The notes: generated by a model from the sequence alone, not told the origin. Counted from the first letter of the stretch, positions 37,280-48,664 are shown. The stretch is 64,000 bases of DNA from Prochlorococcus sp. AG-355-P16 (GCA_003278525.1 QCEQ01000006.1:1-64000); one strand, 5' to 3'. Program-made: numbers and translations.

Positions 37280-37816
37280 TCATTTATTTTGAAGATAATT
37301 ATCAGTTCCAATAGCTGATAACTTACTATTTTTTGTTCTTACCTGTTTATGAAGATTTTTTCTGAATTCTTTTAAATTTTTCTTTATGGATTCATCAAAT
37401 AAACTGATCATCTCTATTGCCAATAATCCAGCATTCTGACCTCCATTAATTGCAACTGTTGCAACTGGAATCCCAGCGGGCATTTGAACTATTGATAAAA
37501 GAGAGTCAATCCCCTTAAGTGTCTTGCTCTCTACTGGTACTCCAATTACAGGAATGCAAGTTATGGATGCCAGCATTCCTGGAAGATGAGCAGCACCACC
37601 AGCACCGGCAATTATTACTTTTATGTTTTCTGATTCTGCATTTTTTGCATATTCCATCATTTCAATAGGTGTTCGATGGGCAGAAAGTATACAAACTTCA
37701 GTTTTTATTCTAAATTCTTCTAAAATATCAATGGCTGGTTTCAATGTTTTTAGATCTGAATCACTACCCATTACGACAGCAATTTTATAAATATCTTTAG
37801 AATTCAATTCTGACAA
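37280..37816 (-). CDS. purE: 5-(carboxyamino)imidazole ribonucleotide mutase
   Basis: Catalytic subunit for the carboxylation step in purine synthesis. The 178-residue protein has VVMGSDSDLKTL, LSAHRTP and IAGAGGAAHLPGMLA, the PurE class I fingerprints, then PVIGVPVESKTLKGIDSLLSI. The start codon is TTG (MSELNSKDIYK). It is convergent with cysC and divergent from chlM across an 89 bp spacer. Confidence 0.94.
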   Translation of the reverse strand: MSELNSKDIYKIAVVMGSDSDLKTLKPAIDILEEFRIKTEVCILSAHRTPIEMMEYAKNAESENIKVIIAGAGGAAHLPGMLASITCIPVIGVPVESKTLKGIDSLLSIVQMPAGIPVATVAINGGQNAGLLAIEMISLFDESIKKNLKEFRKNLHKQVRTKNSKLSAIGTDNYLQNK

Positions 37817-37858
37817 AATAACAAATCAATTCTTTCCTATAATGGCGTGCAATTAATT

Positions 37859-37866
37859 TGGCGCCA
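37859..37866. repeat. GC-rich 8-bp palindrome TGGCGCCA between purE and chlM
   Basis: TGGCGCCA is a perfect palindrome in an otherwise AT-rich divergent spacer. A TATAAT lies 16 bp upstream at 37838-37843. It could be an operator for one of the two genes. Confidence 0.3.
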
Positions 37867-37905
37867 GTTAGTTAGTATAAAAAGAAGAAATTTTCATAGA
37901 ATATT

Positions 37906-38607
37906 ATGACGTCAAATAAGATTATCGAAAAAAGTGAGGTTAGGGAGTATTTTAATGGTACTGGCTTTGAAAGATGGAATAAAATTTATAGCAAATCTGA
38001 TGAAATTAATACAGTTCAGAAAAATATTAGGAAAGGACATCAAAAAACTGTAGATGATGTAGTCTCATACATCAAAAATTATCCTGAACTAACAAAAAAA
38101 AGTTATTGTGATGCAGGATGTGGTGTAGGAAGTCTTTCTATACCTTTACTAAAACTTGGTATAAAAGAATTACAGGTGAGCGATATTTCTTCTGAAATGA
38201 TTAAAGAAACAAAGAAACGCGTTAATGAATTAGGTTTGAATCAAGGTAAAATCAAATATGAAGTTTGTGATCTGGAAAAATTAAAAGGAATATTTGATGT
38301 TGTAGTTTGTTTAGACGTATTTATTCATTATCCTCAACCGGTCGCAGAAGAAATGGTCCAACATCTATGCGATTTAAGCAAAGAAAAACTAATCGTTAGC
38401 TTTGCTCCTTATACTCCAGTTCTTGCTGTTCTAAAAAATATTGGCAAATTATTTCCTGGGCCAAGTAAAACTACAAGAGCATATACATTGAAAGAAAAGG
38501 GTATTATTAATGCCGCTAAAGAAAGAGGATTCAAAGTTGTTAAAAAGAAATTAAATCAAGCACCTTTTTATTTTTCAAAACTAATTGAATTCGAAAAAAT
38601 TTTATAA
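37906..38607 (+). CDS. chlM: Magnesium-protoporphyrin IX methyltransferase
   Basis: Methylates Mg-protoporphyrin IX in chlorophyll synthesis, using SAM. The motif I sequence is DAGCGVGSLSIP at residues 69-80. VCDLEKLKGIFDVVVCLDVFIHYP is the acidic loop region, and GLFPGPSKTTRAY-type sequence (here LFPGPSKTTRAYTL) near the C-terminus is conserved in ChlM. The N-terminal EYFNGTGFERWNKIYS segment is also a ChlM hallmark. Length 233. Divergent from purE. Confidence 0.95.
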   Translation: MTSNKIIEKSEVREYFNGTGFERWNKIYSKSDEINTVQKNIRKGHQKTVDDVVSYIKNYPELTKKSYCDAGCGVGSLSIPLLKLGIKELQVSDISSEMIKETKKRVNELGLNQGKIKYEVCDLEKLKGIFDVVVCLDVFIHYPQPVAEEMVQHLCDLSKEKLIVSFAPYTPVLAVLKNIGKLFPGPSKTTRAYTLKEKGIINAAKERGFKVVKKKLNQAPFYFSKLIEFEKIL

Positions 38608-38608
38608 T

Positions 38609-39337
38609 TTATTTCACTAAATGATTTTCAAGTGCATAACGAACTAATTCGGTTCGGCTAGATGTACCTGTTTTGATAAAAAGTCTACTTACATATTTCT
38701 CAACATTTCTAATAGATGTTTCAAGCTGTCTTGCAATTTCCTTGTTCATCAGTCCCTCTGCTACTAGTTGAAGCACACTTGCTTCTCTTGGAGTAAAACT
38801 CGGAAGATTTGTTCTATTTTCAGAATTAGTCTGGTTTTGGTCAGTTAGCATAGATTTAATTTCAGTAATTTGTTTTGCCATTTTGCTTACATCAATATCT
38901 GCGAATCGTGCCGCTTCTTTTAGTAAACGTTCTTGTCTTTTGATTACATTTTTAACTCTTGCAGCTAATTCATCGGGATCGAAAGGTTTGGAAATATAAT
39001 CATCAACTCCTGCAAGATAACCTTCGGTTCTGTCTAGAGTCATTCCTTTTGCAGTTAGAAATATTACTGGAGTTCCTCCTAATTTTTCATCCTCTCTAAT
39101 TTTTTCTAATAGAGCGTAACCGTTGGCTCGGGGCATCATAATATCGCTAATAATCAAGTCTGGGAAAACTGTTTGAGCTTTTTCCCAACCATCCTCTCCA
39201 TCAACTGCAATAAATATTTCAAAGCCTTCATCTTCTAGAAAGGTTTTGACAGCTGTTCTTAAACCAGGCTCGTCATCAACTAACAAAATTCTCGATTTCC
39301 TTGTCGGTTCATTATTGATTTGATTAATTTCATTCAT
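38609..39337 (-). CDS. NarL/LuxR-type response regulator, Ycf29-like
   Basis: A two-domain response regulator of 242 residues. The receiver has DDE at 21-23, phospho-acceptor Asp65 in IISDIMMPRANGYAL, and KPFDPDELAARVK. The C-terminal HTH (TPREASVLQLVAEGLMNKEIARQL) is the LuxR type. It resembles the algal plastid Ycf29 proteins and their cyanobacterial relatives, but the targets are unknown. Its partner kinase is not in the window. Divergent from the cysteine desulfurase gene. Confidence 0.9.
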   Translation of the reverse strand: MNEINQINNEPTRKSRILLVDDEPGLRTAVKTFLEDEGFEIFIAVDGEDGWEKAQTVFPDLIISDIMMPRANGYALLEKIREDEKLGGTPVIFLTAKGMTLDRTEGYLAGVDDYISKPFDPDELAARVKNVIKRQERLLKEAARFADIDVSKMAKQITEIKSMLTDQNQTNSENRTNLPSFTPREASVLQLVAEGLMNKEIARQLETSIRNVEKYVSRLFIKTGTSSRTELVRYALENHLVK

Positions 39338-39397
39338 TTTTAAAATTCTTTAATTTGATTTTCTAGTAATAAAAAGAATTTTTATATACTAAATATA

Positions 39398-40543
39398 ATG
39401 CTATCAACTCCCATACTACTAGACTATCAATCTTCGACTCCTTGCTCAAAAGATGTTGTTGATTCTATGAAACCTTTTTGGAGTGAGATATTTTCTAACC
39501 CTGCAAGCAAATCTAATTTGGCGGGGATTAACGCAAGCGCTATATTAGAGGCCTCAAGAGAAAAAATAGCACAAAATTTAATTCTTAAGAATAAAAAAGT
39601 TATTTTTACAAGTGGGGCAACTGAATCTAATAACTTAGCCTTATTAGGTTTTGCAAGAAATTACTATAAAAAAACAGGAAATTATGGACATATTATTACC
39701 TTAAAAACAGAACATAAAGCTGTTTTAGAGCCTCTAAACCAATTAAAAAAAGAGGGATTCATGGTTACAGAAATTAATCCTGAGAAAGATGGCTTAATTT
39801 CAGAAGAACAATTAAAAAAAAATATGAGAGAAGATACATTTCTAGTTAGTATCATGTTGGCAAATAATGAAATAGGAGTTATTCAGCCTGCAGAGAGTAT
39901 TTCAAAGATATGTAAATCGAGAGGAATAACTTTTCACTCTGATTTCGCACAATGTTTGGGTTATATCGAGTTAGACAATCTTTTATCAGATGTAAATATG
40001 ATAACGATGAGTTCTCACAAAATATATGGTCCTAAAGGGATAGGCCTGCTTTTAATAGATGAAGAAATTAATCTTGAGCCTTTAATTGTTGGAGGAGGTC
40101 AGGAATATGGTCTCAGGTCTGGTACATTACCTCTTCCGTTAGTAGTTGGTTTTGCAAAAGCAATAGAAATAGCAGTTTTTAATCAAAAGAATAATGCTGA
40201 GAAATTACTTTTGCACAGAAATAACCTTTTAGGGGGTTTGTTAGAAAATAATTCTGGTTTATTAATTAATGGCTCATTAGAAAAAAGATTACCTCACAAT
40301 TTAAATTTGACTATATTGGATTTAAATGGAGCAAAGTTTCACAAATTTTTAAAATCTAAAATAATTTGTTCTAGTGGATCCGCATGCAGTCATGGTGAAC
40401 CTTCTCATGTTTTACTAGCCTTAGGTAGATCTTTTAAAGAAGCAGAATCTTCAATAAGGCTAAGTATTGGATTAAGCACTAATTCAAAAGATATAAAACA
40501 AGCAACACAAATTCTTACACATACAATCAAATCTTTACGATAG
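39398..40543 (+). CDS. Cysteine desulfurase (NifS/IscS family)
   Basis: PLP enzyme that takes sulfur from cysteine for iron-sulfur clusters or tRNA thiolation. The PLP lysine is in SSHKIYGPKGIGLL near residue 206. The catalytic cysteine is near residue 329 in CSSGSACSHGEPSHVL. Length 381 fits group I (IscS/NifS) rather than SufS. No scaffold gene is adjacent. Convergent with rsmH. Confidence 0.9.
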   Translation: MLSTPILLDYQSSTPCSKDVVDSMKPFWSEIFSNPASKSNLAGINASAILEASREKIAQNLILKNKKVIFTSGATESNNLALLGFARNYYKKTGNYGHIITLKTEHKAVLEPLNQLKKEGFMVTEINPEKDGLISEEQLKKNMREDTFLVSIMLANNEIGVIQPAESISKICKSRGITFHSDFAQCLGYIELDNLLSDVNMITMSSHKIYGPKGIGLLLIDEEINLEPLIVGGGQEYGLRSGTLPLPLVVGFAKAIEIAVFNQKNNAEKLLLHRNNLLGGLLENNSGLLINGSLEKRLPHNLNLTILDLNGAKFHKFLKSKIICSSGSACSHGEPSHVLLALGRSFKEAESSIRLSIGLSTNSKDIKQATQILTHTIKSLR

Positions 40544-40557
40544 AAATTATTGGCTCA

Positions 40558-41460
40558 TTAATTTAATTGAGCAATTCTTAATTTTGCGCTTCTAGCTCTT
40601 TTATTTAATTGGATTTCTTGTTCGGAAGGAGTTATTGGCTTTTTTGTCAGGTTTTTTAGTCTTTGATCATTTTTAAAAGAATTTTTAACTAACCTATCCT
40701 CCAGGGAATGAAAACTAATAATAGAAATAATTCCTCCCGGTAACAGCCATTCAGGGACAACTTTCAAAAAATTTCCTAATACGTCAATTTCTTTATTAAC
40801 GGCAATTCTTAGTGCTTGAAATGTTCTTGTTGCTGGGTGCATTTTTTTATATCTTTGTTTTGGTGGGTAGCAGCCGGCAATAGAATAAGCTAACTCTTTT
40901 GTCCCAGAATATTTTCCATTTTCTTTCAAATGCATTTTTATTTTCCTAGCAATTTTTCTTGATAATCTCTCATCTCCATATTGATAAATTAAGTTAGCTA
41001 GATCTTTTTCATTCAAAACCTCAATTAATTTTTCCGCATCAACCTCAAGAGAGGGATTCATTCGCATATCAAGAGGCCCATCTTTTTGGAAACTAAATCC
41101 TCTTTTTGGCTCATCAATCTGGTTACTATTTACTCCAAGATCTGCAATCACAAAAGAAACTTTTTCTTTTGGTACAAAATCCGCAAAATTTGAAGCCCTT
41201 ATATCAATCCTATCTTTAAATTCATCAAGTTTTTTTGATGCTGATTTTCTCGCAAACGGATCTTGATCAAGTCCAATTATTTTTAAATCCGAATATTTTC
41301 TCAATAAATGATAAGAGTGTCCGCCTCCGCCTAAAGTTGCGTCTATGCCTTTAAGTTGGTTGTTATGTATTAATGGATAATGCTCTATAGAAGCCATAAT
41401 CTCATCTATCATGACTGAATTATGATTGAAAAAAGATGAATCAGATAGGTCAGTTTGCAT
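40558..41460 (-). CDS. rsmH: 16S rRNA (cytosine-N4)-methyltransferase
   Basis: Methylates C1402 of 16S rRNA at the P site. The SAM-binding ATLGGGGHSYHLL motif is near residue 43. LGVNSNQIDEPKRGFSFQKDGPLDMRM is characteristic of MraW/RsmH, as is ALRIAVNKEID and ISFHSLEDRLVK. Length 300. Divergent from ndhH with only 38 bp between starts. Confidence 0.95.
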   Translation of the reverse strand: MQTDLSDSSFFNHNSVMIDEIMASIEHYPLIHNNQLKGIDATLGGGGHSYHLLRKYSDLKIIGLDQDPFARKSASKKLDEFKDRIDIRASNFADFVPKEKVSFVIADLGVNSNQIDEPKRGFSFQKDGPLDMRMNPSLEVDAEKLIEVLNEKDLANLIYQYGDERLSRKIARKIKMHLKENGKYSGTKELAYSIAGCYPPKQRYKKMHPATRTFQALRIAVNKEIDVLGNFLKVVPEWLLPGGIISIISFHSLEDRLVKNSFKNDQRLKNLTKKPITPSEQEIQLNKRARSAKLRIAQLN

Positions 41461-41498
41461 AACTTTCGACTAAGATTTATTTAGAAGTAGAATTTCGA

Positions 41499-42686
41499 AT
41501 GGCTCAACTAGAGACTAGAACAGAACCAATGGTGGTCAATTTTGGCCCTCACCATCCCTCAATGCATGGGGTTTTAAGGTTAGTTGTAACTCTTGATGGT
41601 GAGAATGTCATTGATTGTGAGCCAGTAATTGGATATTTACATAGAGGAATGGAAAAGATAGCTGAAAATAGGACAAACGTAATGTATGTCCCCTATGTAA
41701 GCAGAATGGATTATGCAGCAGGTATGTTTTATGAAGCTATTGTAGTAAATGCTCCTGAAAGATTAGCTAATATTCCAGTTCCCAAAAGAGCTAGTTACAT
41801 AAGAGTTCTTATGCTCGAACTTAATCGTATTGCTAATCATCTTTTATGGCTTGGCCCCTTTTTAGCAGACGTGGGAGCTCAAACTCCATTTTTCTATATT
41901 TTTAGAGAAAGAGAGATGATCTATGATCTTTGGGAAGCTGCTACTGGACAAAGGCTAATAAATAATAATTTCTTTAGGATAGGTGGTGTCGCATGTGATC
42001 TCCCATATGGATGGTTAGAAAAATGTATAGACTTTTGCGATTGGTTCGGTCCTAAGATAGATGAATACGAAAAATTAATCACAAATAATCCAATTTTTAG
42101 AAAAAGAATTGAAGGACTAGGAACAATACAAAGAGACCAGGCAATTAATTGGTCTTTGTCTGGGCCAATGCTTAGAGCTTCTGGAGTTTCCTGGGATTTA
42201 AGGAAAGTCGATAGTTATGAATGTTATGACGATTTTGATTGGCAGATTGCTTCAGAAAAAGAAGGAGATTGTTATGCGAGATATCGAGTAAGAGTTGAAG
42301 AGATGAGACAATCACTAAGCATCATTCGCCAAGCCTGCAAAATGATTCCAGGAGGTCCAACAGAAAATTTAGAAGCTCAAAGAATGGCGACTGAAGATAA
42401 GAAAAGTGAAATATTTGGTATTGACTATCAATATGTAGCCAAGAAGGTTGCTCCAACTTTTAAAATTCCTAACGGAGAATTATATACAAGATTAGAGTCC
42501 GGTAAAGGAGAAATAGGTGTTTTTATTCAAGGAAATAATGAAGTTACCCCATGGAGATTTAAAATCAGAGCAGCTGATTTAAATAATCTGCAAATATTGC
42601 CTCATATTCTTAAAGGTGCCAAAATCGCAGATATTATGGCAATCCTTGGTTCAATAGATGTCATTATGGGATCTGTTGATAGATAA
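41499..42686 (+). CDS. ndhH: NAD(P)H-quinone oxidoreductase subunit H
   Basis: The 49-kDa homologue of the peripheral arm of NDH-1 that lines the quinone pocket. [31 protein letters not shown] and [15 protein letters not shown] are conserved, and the C-terminus ends in the expected [14 protein letters not shown]. Length 395. It is separate from the ndhA-I-G-E cluster 10 kb away. Confidence 0.96.
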
Positions 42687-42695
42687 TTTCTTTAA

Positions 42696-43148
<453 letters not shown>

Positions 43149-43171
43149 TTATTATTTTTTAAATTTATAGT

Positions 43172-44353
43172 TTATTTGTTCTGTAATACTATTTTTTTTT
43201 TAACAATCCATTTTTCAGGCTTTTCATGTTTAGGCCAACTTTGAGAAAATTTTTTTAATAAATTTAAAGAAATTTCAATATTTTTATTATTTGTAAGTTC
43301 TCTAAATTCAACGATTACTCTAATTTTATTTCCCCATAATTTGTTAGATACTTTTGAAATATTAAATTTCTTAATTGGGATATTTTCTTTCATAATGAAA
43401 TCATTTAATCTAGATTCAATTATTTCAGGAAAAACGATTTCTCCTCCTGAATTAAAAGCATTATCACTTCTTCCAACAAAGTTTAAATATAAAGAATTAT
43501 TGATTTGATTAATTTCACCTAAATCAGCTGTTTGCCACCACCCATTTTTATTTTTGAAATTTTCGGTTTTAAAAGAGTCTATTATTTTAATTCCAATTCT
43601 GGCTGATTTTATCTCGATTAATCCTTTTCCGTTAATTCTTATTTTCGTATCAGGCAGTATTTCTCCTACATTTCTAAAACCCATTAAGAATTCTTTTGGT
43701 TTTAAACTCGTAACCATTGCTGCTGTTTCAGTTGAGCCGTAACAAGGTGCTAATTTTATTTTTTCTTGTATACATTTTTCTGCAGTTTTGTTTGAAATTG
43801 AAGCTCCACCTACCCAAATTAGATCAAAAATTTTTAGCCAACTAATTCCATCTTTTTGAGCTAAAAGTCTTTGTAATTGGGTAGGTACTAACGACGTAAT
43901 CAAGTATTTTTTGTTTTTTTTAAATTTAATTGTAAAAAGTAAAAGTTCTCGAGTTTTTTTTATCAAATTTGGAGAAATATTAACACAATCACATCCCCAA
44001 CTTTGACTTCTAAAAATTGGCATTAATCCACTTATATGGTTCAGGGGTAAAGTATTTAAAATTAAGCAGTTTTCCAATTCAAATCCTTGCTCTATTAGCC
44101 ATTGACCTGATGTAGCTGCAGATAATTTAAGATTATCTAAATGATGAAAACATTTTCTCGGTTTTCCAGAACTCCCACTACTGTTTAAGATAATTGCCGG
44201 CCCATTTTCAGTAATTGAATCTAATATATCTGTTTCTTCATAAAATTTGTTTTTTACATAAATAATTTTATTCTCCCTAATTTTTTCAATAATTTTCTCT
44301 ACAGATTGAGTTTCGTTATTTTCAACTTCAATAGTATGAATTTTATTTTTCAT
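43172..44353 (-). CDS. menE: O-succinylbenzoate-CoA ligase
   Basis: Activates o-succinylbenzoate with CoA for phylloquinone synthesis. The ATP-binding signature NSSGSSGKPRKCFHH is near residue 60, and GGASISNKTAEKC, ACYGSTETAAMVTS and the GRSDNAFNSGGE A8 motif are present. The lysine near the C-terminus is in WIVKKKIVLQ. I chose ATG at 44353 because it forms a 4-bp ATGA overlap with menC; an ATG at 44365 adds four residues. Downstream of menC in a tight operon. Confidence 0.93.
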   Translation of the reverse strand: MKNKIHTIEVENNETQSVEKIIEKIRENKIIYVKNKFYEETDILDSITENGPAIILNSSGSSGKPRKCFHHLDNLKLSAATSGQWLIEQGFELENCLILNTLPLNHISGLMPIFRSQSWGCDCVNISPNLIKKTRELLLFTIKFKKNKKYLITSLVPTQLQRLLAQKDGISWLKIFDLIWVGGASISNKTAEKCIQEKIKLAPCYGSTETAAMVTSLKPKEFLMGFRNVGEILPDTKIRINGKGLIEIKSARIGIKIIDSFKTENFKNKNGWWQTADLGEINQINNSLYLNFVGRSDNAFNSGGEIVFPEIIESRLNDFIMKENIPIKKFNISKVSNKLWGNKIRVIVEFRELTNNKNIEISLNLLKKFSQSWPKHEKPEKWIVKKKIVLQNK

Positions 44354-45315
44354 AGTTGATCCCATATCTTTTTTGCTTCATTTAAAAATAGAAACGAACT
44401 AGGGAATTTATTCATTGCTAAACCAGGAACTTTTGGAGTTGGTCCTTGTAATTGTAGAGACGATAAATGATAGAGCCATCTCTTCCCTATTCCAGTTTCA
44501 AATGAGGTACTTATAGATATTAAAGCTTTTTTATTTTCTAATTCTCTTAAAAGCTTAACTGGATTTTTTTCTTGAGAAGGCCTTCTAATTTGCCAACCTT
44601 TCCACTCATCAATTAAAGTTGGAAATTTTAAAAGTGATTCGTCTAAGGCTATAGGGATTTTTTTGTTGAGTTCTGTCAGTCCATCAATATCATCAACACA
44701 GAGAGGTTGTTCTAACCAATCTATATTTTTGTTATCCTTCAAAATATCAGCCCATCTATTTGCTATCTCTCTTCCCCAAGAACCGTTAGCATCTATTCTT
44801 AACTTAATATTATTGCCTATTTGGCTTAAAATTTCTTCTAAACTTGCTTCTTCCTCGTTATTATTTTTTAATGCTACTTTCCATTTTATGGTTACTGATT
44901 TTCCAATATCAGATTGTCTTTTTTTAATTTCATTTAGATCTGAAACTACATTTTCATGATTTAACAATATGGCTGTTTTATCAATTTCATCAAAGTAGTA
45001 GTTTTCTTTAAAAATTATTTTTCCATTTATTTCGGCTAATGCAGAATTTATTGCAGATTGAATGCATGGGTGAAAATTATTTATTTGCTCAGATAAGTTA
45101 AGCACTTCTAAATATGCAGGGATCAAATCTAGTTGTTTCGCACACTTTTTTAAGTCTTCTTTATAAAGCGGTGAAACTTCTCCAAACCCAATTTTTTGAT
45201 CATTACTTGTTAATTTAATTATCCAACCCGATTTTGTAAGGTAAGTGGTTTTAGAATTTTCTACTGTGGTGGATAACTTAAAGCTATAAGATTTTTTTTG
45301 AAATATTAAGTTCAT
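44350..45315 (-). CDS. menC: O-succinylbenzoate synthase
   Basis: Enolase-superfamily enzyme that dehydrates SHCHC to o-succinylbenzoate. The pattern VTIKWKVAL carries the catalytic lysine pair, LRIDANGSW the metal Asp, and PIALDESL the later acidic residues. Length 321. Both of its junctions, with menA and menE, are 4-bp ATGA overlaps, so translation is probably coupled. Confidence 0.91.
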   Translation of the reverse strand: MNLIFQKKSYSFKLSTTVENSKTTYLTKSGWIIKLTSNDQKIGFGEVSPLYKEDLKKCAKQLDLIPAYLEVLNLSEQINNFHPCIQSAINSALAEINGKIIFKENYYFDEIDKTAILLNHENVVSDLNEIKKRQSDIGKSVTIKWKVALKNNNEEEASLEEILSQIGNNIKLRIDANGSWGREIANRWADILKDNKNIDWLEQPLCVDDIDGLTELNKKIPIALDESLLKFPTLIDEWKGWQIRRPSQEKNPVKLLRELENKKALISISTSFETGIGKRWLYHLSSLQLQGPTPKVPGLAMNKFPSSFLFLNEAKKIWDQL

Positions 45316-46229
45316 TTATTAAGCAAGTAATTAAATATTAATCCTATGATTAAGCCAATTCCATTAAGCGTTTGAAATTTTATTGCTATGAATTTGGAAT
45401 TTTTTATTGCACTAGGGTTTTTATATGAAGACCTTAATAAATTTATAAGTCTTATTGCTTGAGGAAAACTAATCAAATAAAGGATACAAAATACTGGAAT
45501 AAATCCATTAACTATAGTGAAAAGTTGAAAAATGTATATTGTAAAAATTATCCAAGGCACAAATTGAGAACCTTTTTTTGCCCCTAAGCGAACTAAAGGT
45601 GAATTTTTCCCATGCTTTTTATCTTCAGAAATTTGATGAAAATGAGAACAAAATAATACAAGAGTTGTTGCCAGGGAAGGTCCTGAACCAAGTAATAAAG
45701 AAACTTTCCAGGGAATATCTTCGAAGAAAATATTAGATGGATTTAACGCAATTAAGACTGCAGAGTAAGCAAAAGGTCCAAATGCAAGCCAGCATAATGG
45801 TTCTCCTAAACCTTGATAGCCAAATCTAAAAGGAGGACCTTGATATAAATATCCTAAGAAGCAGCAAGCTGCCACCAAAATCAAAATGTTTATACTTGTT
45901 GATACTGAAATAATTGAAATTATAAATAAACCAACAACTAAAGATGTATATGCAATAAATGAAATTATTTTTTTATTTTTTACAAGATTTACAATTGAAT
46001 GGAATTTAAATTCATCGATTCCTGTTTCTGCGTCAAATAAATCATTAGTTAAATTTTCCCAAAGTAATATCAAAATTGCAGCTAAAGTAAATGCAATCAA
46101 ATTATAGATTTTTACCTTTTCATATTGATTGAGTAAATAAGCCCCTGTTATTAAAACTGGAAGTATGGCAACAGAATAAAGAGGCCATTTTATTGCCTGT
46201 TTCCATAATATTTTTTTATCTTCTTCCAT
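45312..46229 (-). CDS. menA: 1,4-dihydroxy-2-naphthoate phytyltransferase
   Basis: UbiA-family membrane prenyltransferase that adds phytyl to DHNA in phylloquinone synthesis. The first aspartate-rich motif is NDLFDAETGID at residues 62-72. The second is in the LCSHFHQISEDKKHGKNS region. About eight membrane helices span the 305 residues. First gene of the menA-menC-menE operon; divergent from menF across about 100 bp. Confidence 0.94.
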   Translation of the reverse strand: MEEDKKILWKQAIKWPLYSVAILPVLITGAYLLNQYEKVKIYNLIAFTLAAILILLWENLTNDLFDAETGIDEFKFHSIVNLVKNKKIISFIAYTSLVVGLFIISIISVSTSINILILVAACCFLGYLYQGPPFRFGYQGLGEPLCWLAFGPFAYSAVLIALNPSNIFFEDIPWKVSLLLGSGPSLATTLVLFCSHFHQISEDKKHGKNSPLVRLGAKKGSQFVPWIIFTIYIFQLFTIVNGFIPVFCILYLISFPQAIRLINLLRSSYKNPSAIKNSKFIAIKFQTLNGIGLIIGLIFNYLLNK

Positions 46230-46330
46230 TTTTAATTAACACGCAAAGTTAGATAATTATTAAATATAGTTTATAAATTGAGTTACATTTTTTACTTTAT
46301 TGCATGATTTTTAGTTATTTTCAATAAGTA

Positions 46331-47743
46331 ATGAAAAATGATTTAAACTTAACAGATTTTTTAAAAGATGTATTTTCCTCTTTCGATAAGAAAGTTGAAA
46401 ATTCTGGATTAGTAAGTATTTGTGTTGAGATTCCTCGTATTGATTTATTGCAAGTTTATGAATTGTTAATAAATAAATATCCGTTTTCTTCATTTTGGGA
46501 AGAATCTGGTGGCATTTCCTATATAGCTTTCGAGAAGTGTAAATATGTTACTTTGGATGGTCCAAAAAGATTTGAAGTAGCAAAAGAGTTTAATTCTGAG
46601 AATTTTAAAAATTTAATTAACTTAACTGATGAATCGCATAATTCTGCACTTTCAAAAATAATTTATTTATTTTCTTTCTCTGAAAATTTGAATAACAAGA
46701 ATTTACCTTCAGATATCCCTAGTTTGGAAGCCATCTTGCCAAAAATATTAATTACTAAAAGTGATGAGAATTGCTGGTTAAGAATCAATGGTCATGTTGA
46801 AGGTAAATCTTCATTAAGAACATTAATTGAAGAAATATGGACAATTAGAAATCAAGTTATTTATTCTGGCTCAGAATTAATAAAATCATCTGGCTTAAAA
46901 ACTTGTTTTGATTCCCCTTTTATTGATGATTTCTCACGCTCCTTAGAAACTTCTAAAACAAATATGAAAAAAGTAGTAAATAAAGGAATTCAATTAGTAG
47001 AGAAAGGTATCTTAGAAAAGATAGTTTTAGCGAATAGGATTAAAATAAAACTTAAAAATAAATTAGATTTAGTAGAAATTTTAAAAAGATTTAAAAAGAA
47101 TCAACCAAATACATGTAGATACGTTTGGAAAAGGAATAGCAAGGATATTTTGTTTGGAGCATCTCCAGAAAAATTATTTTCTTTTACTAAACCTAATTTA
47201 ACTTTAGAGGCTCTTGCTGGAACTATCTCTACTAATTCAAATTTTAAGAAACTCCTTACAAGTACAAAAGACTTAAAGGAACATAATTATGTAATACAGT
47301 ATTTAATTAAATGTTTAGAAGTTTCAAAAATAACAAACTTTAAAAAAAGTGATATCAAGGTTAATTCATTCGGAGATATTTCTCATTTGCAAACACTTAT
47401 TTTCTCTAAAGTTGAAAATATTTGTCCTTTTGAATTGCTTAAAAACCTACATCCATCTCCAGCTGTTTGTGGATACCCAAAAAATGTAGCATTGGATTGG
47501 ATAAATACTCTTGAGTCTTTTCCTAGAGGAAATTATGCTTCTCCAATGGGTTGGGTTGATTCATCAGGCAATTCTTCATTTCTTTTAGCAATAAGAGGTG
47601 CAAGATATATTGAAGAAAATATTGAATTTACTGCAGGTTCAGGTATAGTTTCAGGCTCCGTTTTGGAGAAAGAAATAGATGAGATTAAATTAAAATTTGA
47701 ATCTATAGCAAAACAGATATTTTGCGCTAGAAATCCTAGATAA
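46331..47743 (+). CDS. menF: Isochorismate synthase
   Basis: Converts chorismate to isochorismate, the entry step to phylloquinone. The C-terminal 250 residues form the chorismate-binding domain: [23 protein letters not shown], and [19 protein letters not shown] near the C-terminus. The [14 protein letters not shown] motif is conserved in the MenF/EntC group rather than TrpE. Length 470. It ends with an 8 bp overlap with the convergent gshB. Confidence 0.92.
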   Translation: MKNDLNLTDFLKDVFSSFDKKVENSGLVSICVEIPRIDLLQVYELLINKYPFSSFWEESGGISYIAFEKCKYVTLDGPKRFEVAKEFNSENFKNLINLTDESHNSALSKIIYLFSFSENLNNKNLPSDIPSLEAILPKILITKSDENCWLRINGHVEGKSSLRTLIEEIWTIRNQVIYSGSELIKSSGLKTCFDSPFIDDFSRSLETSKTNMKKVVNKGIQLVEKGILEKIVLANRIKIKLKNKLDLVEILKRFKKNQPNTCRYVWKRNSKDILFGASPEKLFSFTKPNLTLEALAGTISTNSNFKKLLTSTKDLKEHNYVIQYLIKCLEVSKITNFKKSDIKVNSFGDISHLQTLIFSKVENICPFELLKNLHPSPAVCGYPKNVALDWINTLESFPRGNYASPMGWVDSSGNSSFLLAIRGARYIEENIEFTAGSGIVSGSVLEKEIDEIKLKFESIAKQIFCARNPR

Positions 47744-48659
47744 TTTCTACTAATTTTTCAATAACTTCTGCTGAAACATTCTTATTGGATAATTTTTCTA
47801 TTTCTCTTAAACCTGTTGGACTTGTTACATTAATCTCGCTAAGCATTCCATTTATTACATCAATACCCACAAAAAATAAACCTTCATCTTTGAAGTGTTG
47901 AGATAATTCTAAGCAGATACTTTTTTCTTTGTCTGTTAATAATGTGGGTTCAGCCTTCCCTCCCATAGCTAAATTACTCCTAAAATCGCCTCCTTGAGGA
48001 ATCCTATTTATAGATCCAATTGCTTCTCCGTTTACGATAATTATTCTTTTATCACCCTCTATGACTTGAGGAATAAATTTCTGCATCATAACGGGTAATT
48101 CTTCTTGAGAAGTTATTAATTCAATGATTGATTTAATTCCTGGAGAATTTTTATTTATCCTTATAACACCTTGACCACCTTTGCCTCCAAGAGGTTTTAT
48201 GACTACTTCATTATTTATATTTGCAAAATTAATAAGATCCTTTACCTTATTCGCAACTATCGTAGGTGCCATTAAGTGGCTATATCTCAAAGCACCTAGC
48301 TTTTCATTCCATGCTCTTAACGATGAGGGTTTGTTAATTACTTTGACTCCTTTTCTTTCGGCAACTTCTAAAAGATGGGTTGCATATAAGTAAGCCTCAT
48401 TTACAGGAGGATCTTTTCTCATCCAAATGCAATTAAATTCGGCGAGAGGTATGCAATCATTCTCTTTGAAAGCAATCCACGGATTTACGTCAACTTTTAC
48501 AGAAGATGCCCATACTTCATCACCTCTGGCTTCAAGGTCTTGAGGAGTACAACTCCAGATTTCAATATTTTTTTTTGATGATGCTTGCATTAAAGCAGCA
48601 GTTGAATCTTTTAAGGGATTTATATTTTTAATTGGATCTATTACGAATAGAAATTTCAT
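47736..48659 (-). CDS. gshB: Glutathione synthetase
   Basis: ATP-grasp ligase that adds glycine to gamma-glutamylcysteine. Conserved blocks are [56 protein letters not shown], and [14 protein letters not shown]. Length 307. The glutaredoxin gene lies just upstream on the same strand with 5 bp between them, forming a thiol-redox pair. Confidence 0.95.
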   Translation of the reverse strand: MKFLFVIDPIKNINPLKDSTAALMQASSKKNIEIWSCTPQDLEARGDEVWASSVKVDVNPWIAFKENDCIPLAEFNCIWMRKDPPVNEAYLYATHLLEVAERKGVKVINKPSSLRAWNEKLGALRYSHLMAPTIVANKVKDLINFANINNEVVIKPLGGKGGQGVIRINKNSPGIKSIIELITSQEELPVMMQKFIPQVIEGDKRIIIVNGEAIGSINRIPQGGDFRSNLAMGGKAEPTLLTDKEKSICLELSQHFKDEGLFFVGIDVINGMLSEINVTSPTGLREIEKLSNKNVSAEVIEKLVEII

Positions 48660-48664
48660 AAGAC

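Noticed and set aside
40553-40572. Hairpin at the nifS-like/rsmH junction as a bidirectional terminator
   Set aside because: The stem has a bulge, overlaps the rsmH coding end, and has no clear U-run on either strand.
46270-46300. HLR1 site upstream of menF (GTTACATTTTTTAC)
   Set aside because: The two half-sites are 9 bp apart instead of the required 10, and the second half is poor.
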